Made by a program: the position numbers and the translations under genes. A stretch of DNA of 64,000 nt. Origin: Ignelater luminosus. Its lineage: Eukaryota > Arthropoda > Insecta > Coleoptera > Elateridae. Every line of letters starts with the position of its first letter. The stretch's first letter is position 1. Location: positions 1-64,000 of the forward strand of contig VTPC01008047.1 of NCBI GenBank assembly GCA_011009095.1, written 5' to 3'. The notes beneath the pieces are model-generated. The model was not told the DNA's origin and ran no database searches. It worked only from the letters and a program-made list of their open reading frames with translations. Positions 56,371-64,000 of the stretch are shown here, piece after piece.

Positions 56371-59300
56371 TAAATATAGGATTAGCTAAAAGTCTAGAAA
56401 CAGTTTTATTGTAGCAATACCGATAGAATTAGCGAAATAATAACCTTTGGGGGGTATATTAAACTATCTAATCTACATTCTGACAGGAAAAGGAATTAAT
56501 TCAATTATCCAGTTCCGCGTAATTGATATCAATTTTTAATTTTTAAATGGCACCCTAGTATTTTGATGACATTTTCTAAATCTGCATAAAGATACGACAG
56601 TGAAGAAAAAATTAAATAAAACAATTCGCTTCGCTATAATAAATTAATAAAGTTTGCAGTTTTAGTGTATTTTTAGGTATTTGTGCTTCGCCTACATCAT
56701 TTTGCTGCATCCTGTAGGTGGGAAGTTGCGTCTACAGAGTTTTGCCTATAACCCTGTATAACCTAACAGCGTAGGAACTAAATTACACTAATTAATAATA
56801 ATAAACAAAAAGGTTACTTAGAGTAATTTTAGGCTACTACTATTAGTGATGAGGTTGTTTTAGGCTTCATATTTAATGAAAATTCTGCGTGAAACGGCGG
56901 GAATCCATTTCGTGTTACTCAGTCAACGACGCAGAAACGGAAATTTTCCAGATGAACATAATAGGTAATACAAAATGAAATACAATAACCCCAAAAAAAA
57001 CTATAAAATAAAAAAACGCATGAAACAACTTTCGTTTGTACTACAAAAAGGAAACATTACCTTATACGAAGGATTTTTTTCAGTTAACAACATTTACGCA
57101 AGATGCGCTATTACATTTTTGTTTTTCGGGTTCAACAACTCAGGGCTGAAATTAACTTTATTTTAACGAAATTTTAGAAGAATTCGGATTACAACATACC
57201 TCAGAAACACAAGTATAACCTTTTTAGGAATATTCGGGATAAAGTTACTTTTCCTTTATAAGGATTAACAGCAGAAAGAATTAAAAACCTGCAATTCCAA
57301 ACGACAGCAATACGTCCATTGTTCATCATATCATCCTTACCCACTCCAAAAAAAAACTACCAAGAAGAAGACGCCAGTGACGACACTGCAACTTTTAAGA
57401 TGATAAATCCGTTACTATGCCATAGATGACGTGCAGAACAAAAGATTAAACATTTTTATGAAACTATATGTTTAAATGTTACTATTTAACAAGTTAGGCT
57501 GCATTTAAAGATAATACGAAGTAGTACAGTTCTGTTAGAATTAAAGACCGGCAGATTTCGACAATTTGAAACAACCCACTTTGATTTCTTTTATTTTATT
57601 ACATTACAGCCTTGGAAGCTCTATTTCTTCTTTTGAACATCAGTTCACCTTGCTGTTATCTTAGATCCAAAATAGTAAACTTTGTAGAGTTACTCTATGA
57701 TTCTTTCTTCCATTCTTATATATTTTTCTCTTTGTTTTAAAAAAGTTAATTGGGCTTTGAAAAAAATACCCTTTGTAGTCTGACATCTAGAAGTGTTTGT
57801 TCTTCTAATACAGTGCATTTTAGAACTTTGAAGATTCTTATTTATAATTTCTAGTTAAAATGCATGGATTATTTTCCAAAAATCTTCCAAGCTTATAATT
57901 GCTTTTACTTTCGTACAAATCTTCAACATTTTTTATCTCTTCGATATATGTTTACATTTTCCCTCCAATAATCAATTTGTAATTTTGTACGTCTACTACT
58001 TCTCAATGCTTTTTCTATCTTCTTGTGGCAGAAACTTAAGCTCATAGAAGAATTAGGTTCATTAAAATTATTTCTATCTTGTCTGTAACATTATTGCTAT
58101 ACAATTCCTATATTGTAGTATGGTTTACAACCAGAATACTAGTCCTTTGAAAAATATATTGCAAACAAATTTAATACTGTCTATTTGCACTTGATCTAAA
58201 AAGAACTTGAAAACCGCGTTTGTTTATCAGTGCATCACAAAACTTAGTGTTTTCTTTTGTCATGTCATTTGAATACACAGTTTCTGAATCTTCTAGATTT
58301 GGTAGAAGGTGAGATTTCTGAATTTAGATAAAGTGGTTTTTAGCCTTTTTTCCTCCCTACACAATTTACGTCATTTCTTCATATTTCTACTGCTGGTTTT
58401 TGTTTAGTTCACCTTTCAGTTGGAACATTCTCTGTTTCTCCTTTCTGATTTCCAAAGGGTTTCTTTACAGATACTAAGTTATTTTTACTACAATTTCTTG
58501 CGATCTTCGCCTTTAATACTGCATTGTCCTAGTTTCCTTGATTCCTCAATCTTCAAGCTTCAGTAGTAAGTTCTTATTGTCTTTTTGTTGGAAAAGTGTA
58601 AGTTGTTAGTTTTTTGTAAAGTTTTTCTTTTCATTTAGTTAGGTTGCATGAGTATGAGGTAAAAAATGATCAATACGTAGACAAAGGCGACTTAATGCAA
58701 TAGACTGGTGCTTGGTGCCCCAGATTAGCAGACTTAACTTTAGAGTAAAATCATATGTCGTTGTCGTTATAGTTATTCTCCAGCTTCTAAGTAACCGATA
58801 GCACTGTAGGAACTAAAATTTCTTTTCAACTGAGTCGAAGTAACTAGGCAAAGTCGTGAGAAACGGAGGCATTAGCCGTACAGAAATGTCTCCATAGGAG
58901 ATGATGACTGCGACCAAGACGTCGCATCGACAGTATTGTTGGTGTGGCAACTGACTCTCCAGATGTTGATGTGCTTCGACGACGATCTTTTCTTTCCGGT
59001 TGGATGGTGATAGCAGATGGTAATCCCATAAAAGTAAGACGTGGCAAGACAAGAAAACCAATGGGAGCCTGCAGGACGATCAGGTAACCCTTGGGAGACC
59101 CACGATACCCCCGAAAGCATTTGCTCATTAAATATTTTCGTATAGTTTTAAAATCGTGCTACTGTAATGAACATCATGGTGGTGTTCGATTTGTTATGTA
59201 TTGCTTTCTACAATAAAACGAATGGCAGCAAGTAATGAATAAATGCTGGTGGTAAAATTGTGTCGACTAAGCTAATGAAGTGGGTTACAAGATATTCTGA

Positions 59301-61540
59301 GTCCTGTTGTCCACTAAATCAGCTGTGTCTGTCGATGAGAAGTAAATGTAGTGTCCTGGAGTGGACTACAACAAACTTCGAATTATTAAAGTGAAACTTG
59401 ACATCCTGATCATGACTTTACTTTGATATTTTATTATTTTTCGATATTAATCAGCCCTTTGACCGATTTATTATTTAAATATTCTAGTCAAACGCTTTGT
59501 AGCTTGCAACTAAGAAGAATGTATTATACTATTTGGATATTCTATTACAGATTTTGCAATATTTATGGATATTTTTTGGCCAAACGTTAATTCTTAAGAT
59601 TTACAAAGAAATTCTGCCCCGATTGTTTTCCTGTGAATTTTCCTCATCAATGATGATGGTTTATGATCACTTGTAATGTCTTTTGCGATGACCCTGAAAT
59701 CTTGAGCTTTCTACATAGCGATTAGCTTGTGTTTGTAAGGAATAGTTAATTTAATGAAGATAAAGAAATAATTCTTTTACATAAAAGACAAAATGATATC
59801 TAATTCTTTGTTTAGCATTCGATCATTATGTAGACGACAAATCGAATTAAGATTTACTCAGGTTTAAATCTCTATTTAAAAATGCCTTAATTCATATAAT
59901 TCTTTGACGTTCTTAATTTAGAAGGTAAGGAATACATGGTTTATTCTAACTGAATATTGGCTGCTAACACACGACGAATCATCGATATGTTACTTCAGAA
60001 TTGAAGGAAACTTATTTTTCTACGTGTTAAGTATAGAGATATGATATTTTCTCTGCCTTTTACGACTATCTATTCTGCTTCTTTTGTTTTTTACAAAACC
60101 GCAATATTTTACTCTTTATTGGAATCTGATTTCATACTTTATAAAATATTTTTCAGATGGAATATTTCTAACTTACACATTTTATTCTTAAACAGAATTA
60201 TCAAGAATGAAATTCAGACAGGAATTTTTCTACATGTTCAAAGTCCTTCTTTTAAAGCAGTAAGCCCCCAAGGAAATATTTTTTAACACCCCATCTCATC
60301 TTATCGCTACTGTGTAATATTAAACGTATCCGTCATTCTACTGTTGGAAACATTATCAGACCCTGAGCATGTGCGGATGAGACGTAGTGGTTGCAACTGG
60401 CATCGCTTTATCGGTGGTCATTTGGGAGAACATTCGAGGATGTTCATCCCTGTTATATTCTTGACAGTGGCATGTCACGTTTTCTTACATCTTCAGAATA
60501 TAATATCAGAATATATCCAAATGCATAACGTAGTATATATCGCCCTATTGCATAGTAAGATAACAGTTGTATTTGTGCATCACCTTAGAAAATTCCCGTT
60601 TAACAAGTTGAATTTAAACGTGCCCTTAAGGGACGTTTCATTGTCAAAACTATCTGTTTGTCCCTTAGGATAAGATCAGCTTTTACGTTATATCATGTTT
60701 CTAGTACTTTTTGAAAGGTGAAATTTGTTTTTTCTTGTTCTGGTTTTTATGATCTTTTCCTACGTCGCTTGTAGCTGTCGGATGTAAATCATGTAATTCT
60801 AAATGTTCAAATTAAGAAATATATTTTATACCGTAAACGCTCCATTAATATAAGAAAGAAAATATAAAAATGGTATATCTATGTACCTAGTTAAAATTCT
60901 TGACTTTTGATTTGGTGGCTTTTATTGCATAAAACTGCAGCACATTTCAAATCTTGTTACTTTTGAATTATATCTAAAATTAATTCTACGGAACTGGTAA
61001 ATGTATCTAAGTACCCGACTTTATCTGGACTCTGCAAGATCTTTCCTATCTGGTCAGTCAGCTTTAAAGATTTTTCGTACATGCAAGAGACTTTATTACC
61101 CACACCTTTCTTTGAAAATCTGGGAATGTAGATGTTAAAGGAAAATCATGGAATAACTTTCTAATGCCAAAATCTTATTAGACAGTCACAATTGCATTAG
61201 AGGTTTTATTTTGTCAAGACACTAAAGCTGTAACTTTGGAATTTATTAAGAACCAGTTACTTATGAAAAAATTAAGACAAAGTCAAAAGAAGAAGAATCT
61301 TCAAAAACAAAAGATTTGCCATAATTTGCTTTTAAGATTTCTAGGAGAAAAACTAGAACAGACGTTATGATAAATTGAAGAAAGAAAATAGTTATGGACA
61401 CAAAGGTCATAAATGTCCAAATAAACACAACAGTCGAAAATCGTCAACACTTAAACCTTAGCACTTACGTTGTCTTTAGGATCCCAGGGGAGCTTCTCGC
61501 CAGTGGCCTGTCCACGTCGTGCTTCACAGCTTTTTTTTTC
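56371..61540. other. Intergenic, no recognised gene
   Basis: 5.2 kb, mostly AT-rich. 57600-58660 is T-rich on the plus strand, and its complement has LINE-like basic frames (FCHKKIEKALRSSRRTK) that I cannot place. 58810-59130 is GC-richer with open frames on the minus strand (HINIWRVSCHTNNT, LVLPRLTFMGLPS) and is perhaps a TE fragment. Nothing else is supported. Confidence 0.35.
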
Positions 61541-62010
61541 TAACCTTCTTGAAGTGGAAACAGGTGCGGTGTCCACCAGGTTTTTTTTTTGTTTGAAAAT
61601 GGGTTAGGATTTGCCTTCCATATTAACCTTCTTAAAAAGCTAATTACGAACATGATTGGACTACATTTTTTAACGGACCACCTACGATGGCCCAAGGTCT
61701 GGCTTTGACCTCCATCAACCTTCTAGACGAGCTGAATACAAAGATGGGCTACTCGTTGCCCTTCACTAACCTTCTTAAGAAAGTTAAATACAAACAGGGC
61801 CCACTTGCAGTGGCATAACATTGAGCTTTGCCCTTAATTGAACTTCTTAAGAGTGCTAAATACAAACACTGATCAAACTACAACCTACCATGGTCCGCTT
61901 GTGATGTGCCAAGGCCGAACTTAATTCTTATCTAATCTTCTTAAAAGAGTTAGCTATAAAGATTTACCTTCTATTAGGCTTCTCGAGAAACCTAAATGCA
62001 AACACTAGTA
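61540..62010. repeat. Degenerate tandem repeat with aaccttcttaaga core
   Basis: The core aaccttcttaaNaaNNtNaat, acaaacac-like recurs near 61542, 61625, 61718, 61769, 61843, 61935 and 61976, i.e. at 41-93 base spacing. Several cores are preceded by tttgccctccatt-like sequence, and some are followed by gatggcccaaggtctgg or tggtccgc...gtgccaaggcc. The array is AT-moderate and noncoding. Confidence 0.6.
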
Positions 62011-63239
62011 GGGTGAACGACTATCCTAAAATGGGATTGGTTCTGTTAATCCTTTACGTTGAAGCTCTTTTAGGCTTTACTAAAACTTGAGTAGTTTAAG
62101 TAAGCTAGTAAGTAAGTAATTTAATCACCAAGAAAACTTTTGAATATGGAACTAAAAAAAGTTTTTTCCTTGATTAATTTAAGAAAAAAGGGAAATGGAA
62201 AATATGTTTAGAAGCTTGCTACCATAAGTACCAATCGATCGTTGACCAAATGATATGTAAATATATGGAAGACCTAGAGAGAGTCTACTGATTGTGCAAT
62301 ATAGAGACGGACTATTCTATCGCAATTCCATGACATGAACATCTGGATATTTATTATTCTTGTAAAAGCATAGCAACTGTAGAGGACAAATTGCAATTGG
62401 TAAACAGAGTCAATAGTGATGTGTGCAAAATGTTCAAAGTCAGATTTTCAAATCTCCGTACCAAAAGTAAACCCAGATTGGTATCCGGAAAATCTTCTTT
62501 ACGTTTTGATTCTGTCTTGTTCGAAGGTTTACTAGTTGGTCCAGGTGGCTTTACAAATTTACATATAAACCACTTTTACATCAAAAGCTTTCAAAGTTTA
62601 GTCTTAACGATAATATTTCTTCAAGGTTTTGCAGGTCTCACATTAACCTCGCGTAAACCCTATCTGGCCCGCCGAGTAGTCATTGCTACCCTTGAATGGA
62701 TAAGTTGAGAAATCTTAAAATAAAACAGTGGAAGTGAGGTTAACCCAATATAAATAGTATAAGAAAAAGAAAGTTATAGCTTCTTTATACCCTGAACAAA
62801 CTTTTGCTAAAATAGCAGAAAAAAATAACAATGTTTCTATTGAATCCAAGTAAGCACAGAACTTCTTTCTTCTTTTCCTTGAACATCTGTAGTAAAGAAC
62901 TAAATTTTGTCAAGGTAAAACTGAATGTTGTCAAGGTAAAACTAAATAACTGCTCAGAAGGTTTCAAAGAGGTTTGGTGTATCTTGGTCTACGCTCAATA
63001 GAAAATTAAAAAACAACTGTTTTGAAAAAAAATTCTAGCCCTACCTTCGCTGCTTGGCTATGCAAACGAAAAGAAATTTAGAAAAAACTTCAGAATCATG
63101 GCTTTACTCCTACAAGAAATGAAACCTGATCTACGGCTTTTTAATTAGCTGAGCAATTAAATATAAAACATAATTTCAATAAAAAAGCAAGAATAACTAG
63201 TCTGGACTAGCTTAATTGTTTTTACATAGAAGTCCTGAA
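62011..63239. other. Intergenic, nothing firm
   Basis: A 105-codon plus-strand frame (62391-62708, QLVNRVNSDVCKMFKVRFSN) has no recognisable domain. It may be a TE fragment. The rest is AT-rich. Confidence 0.35.
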
Positions 63240-63863
63240 TGAAGTATAGGGAGATCGGAAGAATTCTCTTTAAGTCTCGCTCAAAATATGAACCACGACG
63301 CCGTTGCTAAACACTTCAACTTACGTCAAGATATTTTGGTGAAAAACGGTTCTGTAACAAACCAGGCAGTTACTACAATGAAGACGAAACGGGATTGCAG
63401 CTTAACGACAAACCTGGGTATGTAGTGGCGGCGAAAGGTTCCAAAATAGTATCAAATTTAACACCCGGAAAAAAGGATGAAACAATTTCCATTTCCAAAA
63501 CCGGAATATAAAAATGGTATTCCACCCGGTTCGATCATATTTATGTCATAGAAGTCTGAGCATGTCACAGCTGATATTTTTTATTTATGGCTGGAAAATA
63601 GCTTTGTGCCTCAAAAGCCTCAAGGAACGGTACTTGTAATTTTAGATGGCCACAATTCACACTGCAGTTCCGTCGAAACGTTAGAATTGGTCGAAATTGG
63701 TAGTTTTCTGTCCGAAGCGTGGACAAAAGCAGCTACAGTGTCTAATGGAACTGCAGGATTTCGGCCCACAGGAATAATTCCGTTCAACTTCAACGCTATT
63801 TCGGATTATGTTCAAGCTGTACAAAATCAAAATAGAAAGTACTTGCAAAAGCAAAAATAAACA
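63240..63863 (+). pseudogene. Pogo/Tigger-like (DDE_1) transposase relic with internal deletion
   Basis: Fragments in shifting frames: SEEFSLSLAQNMNHDAVAKH, YNEDETGLQLNDKPGYVVAA (first catalytic D in EDETG), KGSKIVSNLTPGKKDETISI, NGIPPGSIIFM, HVTADIFYLWLENSFVPQKP, VLVILDGHNSHCSSVETLEL (second D). It then jumps directly to SFLSEAWTKAATVSNGTAGF and RPTGIIPFNFNAISDY. The missing middle should hold the LPPHTTH-type box and third D, so the protein cannot be active. Confidence 0.75.
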
Positions 63864-64000
63864 ACAATGGTGTGATAAACATACCAGAAGAGACTTTCCA
63901 TTGAGAATGCTTACGGCCTACTCCAACTGAAATTCTTAAGATATTTACCATTTATCACAGAGTTACTAAAGTAAAGATAGGCTTGGTTTATCTCAGTAAA
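63864..64000. other. Window end, nothing recognised
   Basis: Short AT-rich remainder after the pogo-like relic. Confidence 0.5.

Noticed and set aside
1-64000. CRISPR arrays, bacterial operons, riboswitches or Shine-Dalgarno sites
   Set aside because: Spliced genes and insect-type transposons show a eukaryotic nuclear sequence; no regularly spaced identical repeats were found.

Overview
The window is eukaryotic and most likely comes from an insect. Its genes have short GT-AG exons, sometimes spread over very long introns. The background is AT-rich, and the repeats are typical insect families (R1-, jockey- and RTE-type LINEs, Tc1/mariner/IS630 relics, hAT- and pogo-like relics, TTAGG-type arrays). 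The order within insects cannot be settled from the sequence; TE-rich beetles are one possibility.

Host genes. (1) An MFS sugar/trehalose transporter (Tret1-like) is on the + strand, with a last coding exon at 945-2308. (2) A SMYD4-type MYND/SET protein is on the - strand. Its first six coding exons run from 21613 down to 2534, and the C-terminal exons are missing from the window. (3) An FBXL4-type F-box/leucine-rich-repeat protein is on the + strand, complete in 11 coding exons from 22827 to 34459. SMYD4 and FBXL4 are divergent, with about 1.2 kb between their start codons. The transporter exon lies antisense just beyond the last visible SMYD4 exon, so it is probably nested in a SMYD4 intron.

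Layout. 1-2500: transporter. 2534-21613: SMYD4, whose long introns hold an RTE-type LINE (4885-7310), an R1-type LINE relic split by a GC-rich insertion with a 10-bp target duplication (11950-13085), a jockey relic (16790-18330), a degenerate CCCGA-rich tract (19760-20300) and a foldback element with a TTAGG-like array in its loop (20327-20868). 22827-34459: FBXL4, whose 9.4-kb intron 8 holds a 4.6-kb transposon with long inverted repeats (25812-30432) and a run of small inverted-repeat elements. 34460-64000: no further host gene was recognised. This part holds a 3.35-kb TIR transposon with a nearly intact transposase (35632-38979), a 680-bp palindrome next to a deleted mariner-type element (39211-40592), several transposase and LINE relics (40750-41130, 45780-48920), a second foldback element with a telomere-like loop (51376-51778), a dispersed repeat pair, a tandem array (61540-62010) and a pogo-like relic (63240-63863).

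The three host genes have no obvious shared pathway. The main interest lies in the nested mobile elements, in two in-frame alternative-splicing opportunities in FBXL4, and in the transporter/SMYD4 arrangement. All exon coordinates come from reading splice signals and checking phase by eye; no alignment or search was run.
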